DNA of 33,135 nt from Coriobacteriia bacterium (GTDB lineage: Bacteria; Actinomycetota; Coriobacteriia; Coriobacteriales; Eggerthellaceae), in NCBI GenBank assembly GCA_030525445.1, contig JAUNEQ010000006.1:1-33135 (forward strand). Direction: 5' to 3'. Shown in pieces: positions 6,916-14,876 of this stretch (positions are counted from its first letter, which is position 1; every line of letters starts with the position of its first letter). Under the pieces are notes generated by a model. The model searched no databases. It saw only the letters and a list, made by a program, of their open reading frames with translations, and was not told where the DNA came from. A program made the translations under genes and the position numbers.

Positions 6916-8781
6916 ATGTCAGAACAGAATACGAAGGCCTCGCGCGCAGATGAAAGTCGCGCGGCGGCGAAGCGTGCGAACGCAGAAAAGGCTTCGCAGC
7001 ATAATCGCACGCAGTACTACAAGCACGTTCAGCTTGAACGCGAGCGTCCGCATATCTCACGCGGCGGCGTCGGTGCCCAGAGGGTTCGCGAAGCCGACCG
7101 CAGGCGTCATTTCGACACGCCGGACAAAGATCCCAACGCCGTGCTGAAAGTCATCCCGCTCGGCGGCCTCGATGCCATCGGAAAGAACATGACGGTCTTC
7201 GAATGCGGGGATGACATCGTGCTCGACGATGCCGGATGCATGTTCCCGGACGACAGCCATCCGGGCATCGACCTCATCTTGCCCGACTACTCGTACCTGC
7301 TGCAAAACGCCGACAAGCTGCGCGGCATTATCATCACGCACGGGCACGAGGACCACACGGGCGCGTTGCCCTACCTGCTGAAGGACCTCGACGAGGAAGT
7401 CGCGATCTACGGCACGAAGATGACGCTCGGCCTCATCGAGGGCAAGTTCAAGGAACACCGCGTCAAGAATGCCCGACTCGTGGAGATCAAGCCGGGCGAG
7501 CAGGTCAAGCTCGGCTGCTTCACGTGCGATTTCTTCTCGGTGAACCATTCCATCCCCGGTTCCGTGGGCGTGTTTTTCCGGAGCCCTGCGGGCAACGTGC
7601 TTCACACGGGCGACTTCAAGCTTGACCAGTCTCCCATCGACGGCGTCTACACCGATTTCGGCGCCATTGCCCGGTTTGGCGAGATAGGCGTCGACCTCAT
7701 GCTTTCGGATTCCACGAACGCGACGGTCACCACCTTCACGCCGAGCGAGGCCGAGGTGGGCAAGGCCCTACGTCGCATCATCAGCCAGGCTACCGGCCGC
7801 GTGGTCATCGCGTCGTTCGCAAGCCATATCCACCGCATGCAGCAGATCTGTGATGCGGCAATCGAAAACGGCCGCAAGGTCGTCGTGACCGGGCGTTCGA
7901 TGGTGCAGAACACCGACATCGCGCGTCGCCTCGGATACCTGCATATCTCGGATGATGACCTCATCGACGCATACGACATCAAGGGCGTCCCGCCCGAGAA
8001 GATTGTCGTGATGTGCACCGGCAGCCAGGGCGAGCCGCTTTCCGCGCTTGCGCGCATCGCCAGCGGCAACCACAAGACCATCAGCCTTGAAGACGGCGAT
8101 ACCGTCATCATTTCCGCGACGCCGGTCCCCGGCAACGAGAAGGCCGTCACGAAGGTCATGAACCTGCTCGCGAAAGTGGGCGCCGACGTATGGGACAAGC
8201 GCCGCGACCTCGTCCACGTTTCCGGACATGGCGGCGCCGAGGAATTGAAGATCGTGCTCTCGATTGCGCGTCCCCGCGCATTCGTCCCGGTTCATGGCGA
8301 GGCGATTCACCTGCGGGCACACGCGAAACTCGGAGAGCTCACGGGTGTGCCCGCCGAGAACATCTTCATCATGGACAACGGAGACACCATCGAGCTTTCG
8401 AGCAAGGGCGTTCGACTGGGTGAGACCGTGCAGAACGGCGTTGTCCTCGTCGATGGCCTGCGTGTGGGCGATACGAGCCAGGACGTGCTCGATGAGCGCA
8501 ACAGCCTTGCCGCGCAGGGTTTCGCGACCGTTGCGTGCGCGATTGACCGCATGCACAACCAGATCATCGGCAACGTCATGGTCGAGATGCATGGCATCAC
8601 GAGCGATGCCGAGCTTGTCGATGAGGCCCAGACGCGCGTTCGCCGCGCTTTGCAGGGCGCGCTCGACGACGATCTTGGCACAAAAGAAATCAAGAAGGCG
8701 TGCCGCAATGCCCTGCTTCGGGTATTGTGGGAAGAGATCAAGCAGCGCCCCATGGTCATCGTGAACGTCTTGGACGTGTAG
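6916..8781 (+). CDS. rnj: Ribonuclease J
   Basis: RNase J is a metallo-beta-lactamase/beta-CASP ribonuclease with endonuclease and 5'-3' exonuclease activity in mRNA decay and rRNA maturation. The 621-residue protein carries the metal motif HGHEDH at residues 142-147, after IPLGGLDAIGKNMTVFE. The beta-CASP region and the downstream SGHGGAEE and PVHGEAIHLRAH motifs are typical of the family. The first ~75 residues form a basic, Arg/Lys-rich, low-complexity extension before the catalytic fold. It probably contacts RNA or partner proteins. The ribosome site is AAGGAAGAA. Downstream gene 8811-9212 follows after only 29 bases and is probably cotranscribed. Confidence 0.96.
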   Translation: MSEQNTKASRADESRAAAKRANAEKASQHNRTQYYKHVQLERERPHISRGGVGAQRVREADRRRHFDTPDKDPNAVLKVIPLGGLDAIGKNMTVFECGDDIVLDDAGCMFPDDSHPGIDLILPDYSYLLQNADKLRGIIITHGHEDHTGALPYLLKDLDEEVAIYGTKMTLGLIEGKFKEHRVKNARLVEIKPGEQVKLGCFTCDFFSVNHSIPGSVGVFFRSPAGNVLHTGDFKLDQSPIDGVYTDFGAIARFGEIGVDLMLSDSTNATVTTFTPSEAEVGKALRRIISQATGRVVIASFASHIHRMQQICDAAIENGRKVVVTGRSMVQNTDIARRLGYLHISDDDLIDAYDIKGVPPEKIVVMCTGSQGEPLSALARIASGNHKTISLEDGDTVIISATPVPGNEKAVTKVMNLLAKVGADVWDKRRDLVHVSGHGGAEELKIVLSIARPRAFVPVHGEAIHLRAHAKLGELTGVPAENIFIMDNGDTIELSSKGVRLGETVQNGVVLVDGLRVGDTSQDVLDERNSLAAQGFATVACAIDRMHNQIIGNVMVEMHGITSDAELVDEAQTRVRRALQGALDDDLGTKEIKKACRNALLRVLWEEIKQRPMVIVNVLDV

Positions 8782-8810
8782 CGATACCGGCCCTGAGAGG
8801 AGAAGGCAAC

Positions 8811-9212
8811 ATGAAGAAGGTCCTTACCGTCGGTGTGTACGACTATTTTCACCTGGGGCACTTGCGCCTCTTCCAGAACGCGAAGAAGCTCGGCGACTAC
8901 CTGGTCGTGGCCGTCCAGGACGGCGATTACATCTTGAAGTTCAAGCCCGATGCGAAGGTCCTCTACACGACGGGCCAGCGCATCGACCTCATCCGCGCAT
9001 TGAAGGTGGTCAACGAGGTTGTTACCTACAAGAGCATCGGCGACGATATCAAGAACTACGATTTCGACGTCTTTGCCATCGGCGAAGACCAGACGCACGA
9101 AGGCTTCCAGAAGGCCGTGCAGTGGTGCAAGGAGAACGGCAAAGAGGTCGTGCGCATGCCGCGCACCCCGGGCATCTGCTCGTCCGACATCAAGCGCAGC
9201 CTGGAGTCGTAA
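8811..9212 (+). CDS. TagD-like cytidylyltransferase (glycerol-3-phosphate type)
   Basis: A 133-residue nucleotidyltransferase fold that joins CTP to a phosphorylated alcohol. Catalytic HLGH spans residues 14-17 (HxGH), preceded by TVGVYDYFHLGHLRL. The second signature, RTPGICSS at 118-125, matches RTxGISTT of the glycerol-3-phosphate cytidylyltransferases. The substrate could be glycerol 3-phosphate, giving CDP-glycerol for envelope polymers, or a related phospho-alcohol. I use ATG 8811 because GAGAGGAG precedes it and homologues begin MKKV. An upstream in-frame start at 8700 lies inside the RNase J gene. The convergent LicD-family neighbour, which handles phospho-alcohol groups, supports a role in surface-polymer decoration. 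Confidence 0.88.
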   Translation: MKKVLTVGVYDYFHLGHLRLFQNAKKLGDYLVVAVQDGDYILKFKPDAKVLYTTGQRIDLIRALKVVNEVVTYKSIGDDIKNYDFDVFAIGEDQTHEGFQKAVQWCKENGKEVVRMPRTPGICSSDIKRSLES

Positions 9213-9223
9213 AGGCGTACGGC

Positions 9224-9334
9224 ATGGGACGCCAGGTCTCCTGAGGATATTGGTTCGAGACGAAAGACGGGCCGCGCAGATTCGCGCGGCCCGTCTTTTC
9301 TTCATGGACATCCTCAAAGGATCTGGCGTCCCAT
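9224..9334. repeat. Nested inverted repeat around the tagD-like/licD terminator
   Basis: Outside the central terminator, ATGGGACGCCAG (9224-9235) and its perfect complement CTGGCGTCCCAT (9323-9334) form 12-bp outer arms. A further partly paired stretch lies inside (GGATAT / ACATCC region). The whole ~110-base spacer can fold as one long structure. The arms carry the same GGGAC core seen in the other palindromes of this window. Confidence 0.6.
9263..9300. terminator. Bidirectional intrinsic terminator
   Basis: A 15-bp perfect stem (9263-9277 with 9284-9298) has a 6-base loop. It has a T-tract on the plus strand and the matching AAAG run for the minus strand. It sits between convergent genes and can serve both. 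Confidence 0.93.
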
Positions 9335-9337
9335 CGT

Positions 9338-10132
9338 CTACAGGAAGTAGCGGCTTTCCTTCTCGATGTGGTCGCCGTCGGGCATGGGCGTGCGCCAGTT
9401 CTCGCCGAACTCGTTGACGAGGGCGGCTTCGTAGTCGGCAGGGCCCCAATACTCGCGATCTTCAAATGGCACGAGCGTGCGGCGGAAGATGAGGTCGATG
9501 GGGCAGATGAGGAAGCTATGCGTGGTCGAGAACGTGGCGAGCGCATCAGTCGGCTCCGCGCTCTGGCTGCGCATGAGCTGGTCGGTCTTGTAGGTCATCT
9601 CGTACGGCTTGATGATGCGCTTCCAGATGGGGGTGACGACCTTCTTTGCGGCCTTGATGAGCGGCGTGCTGCCGGACGACGTATCGGTGATGGCCGTGTA
9701 GACGGTTCGCTTCGCGTGCAGGACCTTCTGGCGGATTTCATCGACATTGTCGTGGACGCCGTCGAGCGGGAAGATGTCGACCCAAGCGCCCGTGCAGTAC
9801 TCGTCGGCGATGTAGATCTGCTTCACGTACGTGGAGGTATCGACGACCTTCGCGAAGAAATACGGGCAGTTCTTCAGGCTCGGGGCGATCATCTGGTACT
9901 TCGGGTCATCGCACCATTCGTTCCAGTGCTCGATGAGCGTGTCGTAGTCATGGCGCGGCATCATGATGTCGAAGTCGTGATCCCAGGGGATGAACCCGCC
10001 ATGGCGGATGGCGCCAAGAAGGCTTCCGCCCTGCAAGACGTAGACCAGGCCATGCTCATCGCAGATGCGGTGGATCGTGCTTGCGATATCGAGTAGTACC
10101 GTGCGGTGCTCTTCAGTGCTCATCGGTTTCAT
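9338..10132 (-). CDS. LicD-family phosphotransferase
   Basis: A 264-residue member of the LicD/fukutin-like nucleotidyltransferase fold. These enzymes move phospho-alcohols such as phosphocholine from CDP carriers onto surface glycans or teichoic acids. The hallmark LQGGSLLGAIRHGGFIPWDH leads to the metal-binding aspartates Asp51, Asp53 and Asp55 (DHDFD), the usual DDDxD variant. The start at 10132 follows an AAGGAGG ribosome site at a good distance. No signal peptide or membrane segment is seen. It lies convergent to the TagD-like gene, which could supply the CDP-activated donor. The acceptor and the alcohol group cannot be told from sequence. Confidence 0.87.
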   Translation of the reverse strand: MKPMSTEEHRTVLLDIASTIHRICDEHGLVYVLQGGSLLGAIRHGGFIPWDHDFDIMMPRHDYDTLIEHWNEWCDDPKYQMIAPSLKNCPYFFAKVVDTSTYVKQIYIADEYCTGAWVDIFPLDGVHDNVDEIRQKVLHAKRTVYTAITDTSSGSTPLIKAAKKVVTPIWKRIIKPYEMTYKTDQLMRSQSAEPTDALATFSTTHSFLICPIDLIFRRTLVPFEDREYWGPADYEAALVNEFGENWRTPMPDGDHIEKESRYFL

Positions 10133-10232
10133 AGCTGCCTCCTTATGGCATGCGAATACCAGCGAATTGTAGCACGGGTGCCTATCGTGCGGGACGCCCG
10201 GGAACGGTGGTTTGCTGCTCCCACTGCCGGCA

Positions 10233-10336
10233 GATGGGACAGAATGCCCCGCAGCATATGGGACACCCTTGGATTCGCTGCAGTTTCGCTGACAGATAAA
10301 TGGTGTCCCATATGCTGCGGGGCATTCTGTCCCATC
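10233..10336. repeat. 35-bp perfect inverted repeat, REPIN-like element
   Basis: The arms 10233-10267 and 10302-10336 are reverse complements at all 35 positions and enclose a 34-base loop. Within each arm the motif ATGGGACA occurs twice (left arm at 10234 and 10258). The size and two-inverted-arm layout fit a REPIN (paired REP sequences) or a small MITE. No transposase gene is present, and I do not see a clear target-site duplication. No long T-run follows, so a plain terminator is unlikely. Confidence 0.8.
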
Positions 10337-10392
10337 CGGCTACCCGGGTGTCTCGTCGCAAAACGAGTGCGTGCGCGTGGGTTTAGTGGGGT

Positions 10393-10423
10393 TTGGTTGC
10401 CTTGAGCGCTCTTGCGGTATACT
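10393..10423 (+). promoter_or_regulatory. Putative ftsK promoter
   Basis: TATACT at 10418-10423 is a good -10 hexamer. The -35 could be TTGCCT (10397, spacing 15) or TTGGTT (10393, spacing 19). Neither spacing is ideal. It lies 46 bases before the TTG start of ftsK. Confidence 0.45.
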
Positions 10424-10469
10424 AACCCGTTAAAACGCAGATGAAACGCAGAATCGCGGGAGTTATCTT

Positions 10470-13004
10470 TTGGCTAACAAACAACAGCAGAAGCAATCGG
10501 GAAAGGCGAATTCGCCGGCGGCGAAGTCGGCGCAGCGTAAGGCGAAGTCGGCGTATTCCGCCGTGTCGCCCTATGAAGACGATGGGTTCGTCGATGCACG
10601 CACCAAACGCGATATTTGCGGGGTCGTTTTCATCGTTTTGGGCATTGCGCTGTTTGCCATGATGCTCATTCCGTCGAAGGCGGTCGTGACCTCCGTCCTT
10701 TCGGAAGTCCTGAGGCTCGCGTTCGGCGCGGGGGCCTATGTGCTTCCGGCGTTCCTGCTGCTCATCGGTTTCAGCTTCATCATTCGCTTCCAACGGCAGA
10801 AAATGCCCACGCGCGTGGCAGTTGGCCTGCTTCTCGTCTTCCTCGCAATTCTGGGTATCATGGGCTTGTTCACGCCCGGTGCAGACATCGCAACGCTGGA
10901 CAAGCTCTTCCTGAAGCAGAATCTCCTTGCGCAAGGCGGCTATGTCGGTGCCGGCATTGCGTGGGTGGGACTCATGTATTTGGGCCTTCCGGTTTCCGTC
11001 ATCGTGCTTGTGGGCCTCATCGTCGTCGCGCTCATGATCATCGGGTTCACGGTGAACCGGCTCATCGACCGCGTGCATCAGATGCGCGACCGCAAGCGCC
11101 TGCACGACAGCCAAGCGGCGAAGAATCCCGACGCGCCCCTCTATAGCAATGGCCAGCAGCCGAAGAAGGGCCTCGTGGGGAGGCGTAAACAGCAACCGGC
11201 GCTTCAGGCCGCTCCTCCAACTATCGGTGGCTTCGATGAGATGCCCGACCGGGCGAACAGGCGCACGATGCGCCTGGGCTCGAGTCCTTCGAGCCAGAGC
11301 GCTCAGCCGACCAGGCGCTCCTCGTCGCGTTCGGCCAAATCACGCGAAGACGTCATCGATGCCGAGGTGCTCGATATCTCGTCGGCGAAGACGCAGCGCT
11401 TCGACGATTCGGCTCCCGCCGCATCGCTCACCCGAAAGCTCGGCTCCAACGACCAGCCGGCGCCGGCGAAACGCAAGCGCGCCGCGAAGAAACCTTCGAG
11501 CACGGCGGCGACGCTGGCGTTCCCGCAGGCGACCGAAGGGTTCGAGCTTCCTTCCATGACGCTCCTGAAGCGTTCGAGCGCCCGCGACAAGAAGCGTGAG
11601 AGCGAGGAGAGCCTGCAGGACACCGCAGAGCTCCTGCAGCAGACGCTCGAGGATTTCGGCGTGCCGGTCGATGTCGTCGGATGGGTTGCCGGCCCGACGG
11701 TCACGCTGTTCAAGATAGACTTGCCCTCGGGCATCCGCGTGAACAAGATCACCAACCTCACCGATGACATCGCCCTCGCGCTGGCGGCGCCCGGCGTGCG
11801 CATCTTTGCGCCTATCCCGGGCACGAATTACGTGGGCGTCGAGGTGCCGAACAAGGTGAGGCAGAACGTGTACCTCGGCGACATCCTGCCCGCCGCGAAA
11901 CCCGGTCCGCTCCAGGTGGCCATCGGCGAGGATGTCGAAGGCCACAAGATGGTGTTCGACTTGGCCAAGATGCCGCACTTGCTGGTCGGCGGCACCACCG
12001 GTTCCGGCAAATCCATTTCCATCAACTCTATGATCATGTCCATCCTCATGCGCGCGACACCCGATGAGGTGCGCTTCATCATGATCGACCCGAAACGCGT
12101 CGAGTTCGCCCCGTACAATGGCATTCCGCATCTGTACGTGCCGGTTGTGACCGAGCCGCGTGAAGCGGCGAGCGCCCTGTCGTGGGGCGTTGCCGAGATG
12201 GAGCGCCGATTGAAGGTGTTCAGCAAGGTCGGTGCCCGTGATATCGGGCAATACAACACGAAGGTCCATCAGGGCGTGCTCGACGAAGAGGGCGGCGAGG
12301 CGGCCAAGCAAATGCCCTACATCGTCATCGTCATCGACGAGCTCGCCGACCTCATGATGAACGTCGGCAAGGATGTGGAATTCAGCATCAGCCGCATCGC
12401 GCAGCTGGCTCGTGCGGCGGGCATCCACATGATCGTCGCGACGCAGCGCCCGTCGACGAATGTGGTCACCGGTCTCATCAAGGCGAACATCACGAACCGT
12501 ATGGCGCTCACGGTGGCCTCGGGCATCGACTCGCGCGTCATCCTCGACACGACCGGTGCCGAGAACCTCATCGGCAACGGCGACATGCTCTTCGGCAAGC
12601 CGGAATTCCCCAAGCCGGTGCGTCTGCAAGGGTGTTTCGTGGGCCCCGATGAGATCGAGGCGGTTGTCAACCACCTCAAGGGACAAGGCGAGCCCGAATA
12701 CCACAACGACATCCTGAAGACCAACCTCATGAGCATGGGCACCCCGGTTTCGGGGAGCAACGGCTCGGCGAGCAACGAGGACCCGCTGCTCTGGGATGCG
12801 GCGGAGCTGGTCGTTGGTGCGAAGTTCGGGTCGACCTCGAACATCCAGCGCCACTTCAGCATAGGATATTCACGAGCAGGCCGTATAATGGACATGCTCG
12901 AAGAGAAGGGCGTGGTGGGGCCAGCAAATGGCAGCAAGCCGCGAGAGGTTTTGGTCGACGAGCTCGAGCTCGAGACCATCAAGGCCTTCGAGGCGAACGA
13001 TTAG
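10470..13004 (+). CDS. ftsK: DNA translocase FtsK/SpoIIIE
   Basis: FtsK is a septum-anchored hexameric ATPase that pumps chromosomal DNA and helps resolve sister chromosomes at division. The 844-residue protein has a charged N-terminus and four membrane segments within roughly residues 50-195. A Pro/Ser/Arg/Lys-rich linker follows. The motor domain has Walker A GTTGSGKS at 508-515 and Walker B IVIVIDE ending near residue 624. The C-terminal gamma winged helix (AAELVVGAKFGSTSNIQRHFSIGYSRAGRIMDMLEEKG) reads KOPS/SRS-type polarity sequences. The start is TTG, chosen for the MANKQQQ N-terminus and the GGGAG ribosome site. It is followed after 23 bases by the RodZ-like gene. Confidence 0.96.
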   Translation: MANKQQQKQSGKANSPAAKSAQRKAKSAYSAVSPYEDDGFVDARTKRDICGVVFIVLGIALFAMMLIPSKAVVTSVLSEVLRLAFGAGAYVLPAFLLLIGFSFIIRFQRQKMPTRVAVGLLLVFLAILGIMGLFTPGADIATLDKLFLKQNLLAQGGYVGAGIAWVGLMYLGLPVSVIVLVGLIVVALMIIGFTVNRLIDRVHQMRDRKRLHDSQAAKNPDAPLYSNGQQPKKGLVGRRKQQPALQAAPPTIGGFDEMPDRANRRTMRLGSSPSSQSAQPTRRSSSRSAKSREDVIDAEVLDISSAKTQRFDDSAPAASLTRKLGSNDQPAPAKRKRAAKKPSSTAATLAFPQATEGFELPSMTLLKRSSARDKKRESEESLQDTAELLQQTLEDFGVPVDVVGWVAGPTVTLFKIDLPSGIRVNKITNLTDDIALALAAPGVRIFAPIPGTNYVGVEVPNKVRQNVYLGDILPAAKPGPLQVAIGEDVEGHKMVFDLAKMPHLLVGGTTGSGKSISINSMIMSILMRATPDEVRFIMIDPKRVEFAPYNGIPHLYVPVVTEPREAASALSWGVAEMERRLKVFSKVGARDIGQYNTKVHQGVLDEEGGEAAKQMPYIVIVIDELADLMMNVGKDVEFSISRIAQLARAAGIHMIVATQRPSTNVVTGLIKANITNRMALTVASGIDSRVILDTTGAENLIGNGDMLFGKPEFPKPVRLQGCFVGPDEIEAVVNHLKGQGEPEYHNDILKTNLMSMGTPVSGSNGSASNEDPLLWDAAELVVGAKFGSTSNIQRHFSIGYSRAGRIMDMLEEKGVVGPANGSKPREVLVDELELETIKAFEAND

Positions 13005-13027
13005 GATAGAACCAAGGAGGGTCAGTC

Positions 13028-14329
13028 GTGCCAGACGATTTCGGATCGCAGTTGCGCCGGGCACGTATGCGTAAAGGCATGGACGTGAACACGGTTGCAC
13101 GTCGTTTGCGTATTCGCCCCGACATCATCCAGGCCATCGAAGAGAGCGATTTCGACCGCATGCCCCCGCGTGGATATGCGCGAAACATGATCAATTCTTA
13201 TGCTCAGCTGCTCGGCTTGAATGCCTCGGAAATCACGAGGTTGTACCTCGACGAACAGTATGCCTACCAGGTAAATGCCGCCCGCAAGAACACGCGCGGC
13301 ACCGGGTTCAGCATGCCCACTTCAAGCCGCACCGCCGCAGCCCGTGCGGAATCCGCCCGGATGCGCCAGGCGCGTTCCGACCACTATGAGGTTTCCGGCT
13401 ATGAACGGGGCGACTTGTCCCAGCCGCGCTATGCACGTCCCCGCGACCGCTACCGTGACAGCGCTCGACCGGGCCGTCAGATGTATGACGATTACGATTC
13501 CGGCCGCATCATGAGCCGTTCCGAGGCGGAACGCACATATCGCAATGCGGGTCATCGCAGCAAGGGTCGCGCGCTTGGCGAGGAGCCTATCTTCAACGCG
13601 GTTGCGAGCCCGGCGCCGTCCCACATGTTCGGCGGCAGGTTCTCGAACGTCAATTGGCCGCTCATCGCCATCGTCGGCGTTGCCGCAATCCTCGTCGTGG
13701 TGCTGCTCGTGCTCATTTTCGGGCCCAAGGGTTCTTCCGATGACGTGAGCAACATGCCCGTCTCCGCCGCTTCCGAGACCGAATCCACGGCTGAATCGCC
13801 CTCCGGCACGACCGCTTCGGCGCCGACGTCGTTCACGTTCAGCTATACCGTGAACAGCGGCACGACCACGTGGATTGAGGTCTACATCGACGGCGAGAAG
13901 CAGATTGCCGACAACGTCGAGGGCCCGGTGACCAAGACCTTCACGACCTCCGGCGTCTTGGAATTCATCTGCGCCGATCCCGCTGGCGTGAAGGCCGTCC
14001 AGGATGGCAAGGACCTCACGCTCACGCCGAATGACAAGGGCATCGTCGACATTAAGATCGATTTCAACGATGTGCTCGCCGCATGGCAGGCCGAACACGG
14101 CGCTGCCGCAGCATCTTCGTCGAGCTCTGCAACCTCCTCGTCTTCATCTTCGAATTCCGAGAACCTGCGCGGCATCGATACCGAGGCGCGGCAGGCTGCC
14201 GATGAGGCGAAGAACGCGGAATCCGACGAGGACGCTGACGAAGAGGACGAGGAAGAGTCCGACCAAGAATACGACGAGGAAGAAGAGGAATACGACGAAG
14301 AGTATTCCGACGAGGAAGAAGAGGAATAG
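13028..14329 (+). CDS. RodZ-like membrane protein with HTH and acidic tail
   Basis: RodZ family proteins link MreB-type cytoskeleton or other partners to the membrane and influence cell shape. The 433-residue protein begins with a Cro-type helix-turn-helix (residues ~5-75; RRARMRKGMDVNTVARRLRI). A basic linker follows, then one membrane segment at ~210-231 and an extracellular beta domain (DUF4115-like, ~268-346). The C-terminus is unusual: a poly-Ser stretch (362-376), then ~35 residues that are nearly all Asp/Glu with a few Ser/Tyr (~399-433). Start is GTG after AAGGAGG. It lies just after ftsK, matching ymfM of Bacillus. No mreB is present in the window. Confidence 0.85.
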   Translation: MPDDFGSQLRRARMRKGMDVNTVARRLRIRPDIIQAIEESDFDRMPPRGYARNMINSYAQLLGLNASEITRLYLDEQYAYQVNAARKNTRGTGFSMPTSSRTAAARAESARMRQARSDHYEVSGYERGDLSQPRYARPRDRYRDSARPGRQMYDDYDSGRIMSRSEAERTYRNAGHRSKGRALGEEPIFNAVASPAPSHMFGGRFSNVNWPLIAIVGVAAILVVVLLVLIFGPKGSSDDVSNMPVSAASETESTAESPSGTTASAPTSFTFSYTVNSGTTTWIEVYIDGEKQIADNVEGPVTKTFTTSGVLEFICADPAGVKAVQDGKDLTLTPNDKGIVDIKIDFNDVLAAWQAEHGAAAASSSSSATSSSSSSNSENLRGIDTEARQAADEAKNAESDEDADEEDEEESDQEYDEEEEEYDEEYSDEEEEE

Positions 14330-14367
14330 CGAATGGCGTGCGTGGCACGTCATCGGGAAGGCTTGCA

Positions 14368-14865
14368 ATGGCGAAAGATTCGAGTTTTGACGTCGTGTCC
14401 CAGGTGGACATGCAGGAAATTGACAATGCATATGGCCAGGCTGCCAAAGAATTGAAGCAGCGTTACGACCTGAAAGACACCGGTTCGAAGATCGACCTCG
14501 ACAAGCGTGCGAAGACCATCACCATCACCGCGCCAAGCGACTTCGTCGTGAAGCAGATCATCGACATCATCCAGTCGAAGCTCATCAAGCGCAAGGTCGA
14601 CATCAAGAGCGTGAGCTGGGGCAAGCTCGAGAACGCCGCAGGCGGCAACGTTCGCCAGGTCGGCTCGATCATCGAGGGCATCGACCGCGATACGGCCGCG
14701 AAGATCAACAAGGACATCAAGGCGAAGAAGCTCAAGGTCAAGGTGACCATCGAAGAGGACAAGGTGCGCGTGTCGGGTCCGAAGATCGACACGCTCCAGG
14801 AAGTCATCGCATTCTTGAAAGAGGAGGACTACGGTCGTCCGCTCCAGTTCGTGAATTACCGGTAA
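14368..14865 (+). CDS. yajQ: YajQ-family nucleotide-binding protein
   Basis: A 165-residue YajQ/DUF520 protein, the normal family length (~163). It begins MAKDSSFDVVSQVDMQEIDNA and ends GRPLQFVNYR, both family signatures, and folds as two ferredoxin-like halves. Members bind nucleotides; some bind cyclic di-GMP in Gram-negative bacteria. Whether that holds here is unknown. I use ATG 14368, which follows GGGAAGG and gives the normal N-terminus. An upstream GTG at 14338 would add ten residues. It lies 38 bases after the RodZ-like gene and 11 bases before rimO, so an operon is likely. Confidence 0.93.
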   Translation: MAKDSSFDVVSQVDMQEIDNAYGQAAKELKQRYDLKDTGSKIDLDKRAKTITITAPSDFVVKQIIDIIQSKLIKRKVDIKSVSWGKLENAAGGNVRQVGSIIEGIDRDTAAKINKDIKAKKLKVKVTIEEDKVRVSGPKIDTLQEVIAFLKEEDYGRPLQFVNYR

Positions 14866-14876
14866 GCAGCAATCAT

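Larger units (their letters stand above)
10133..10469. other. 337-base divergent spacer between licD-like gene and ftsK
   Basis: It holds the licD-like ribosome site near 10139-10145, a 104-base perfect inverted-repeat element (10233-10336) and the ftsK promoter region near 10393-10423. I see no gene: open frames here are short, and the longest run through the palindrome. Confidence 0.8.

Noticed and set aside
10233-10336. Ordinary intrinsic terminator of the licD-like gene or an upstream gene
   Set aside because: It lies upstream of the minus-strand licD-like gene and upstream of plus-strand ftsK, so neither gene ends there. It also has no T-tract.
10106-10405. 99-codon frame across the 35-bp inverted repeat
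   Set aside because: It runs through the palindrome and the licD-like start; codon pattern and composition are not protein-like.
11340-12854. Minus-strand open frame of 504 codons opposite ftsK
   Set aside because: It is an antisense artefact of GC-rich codons, with heavy His/Arg/Asp bias. The FtsK motor domain is unambiguous.
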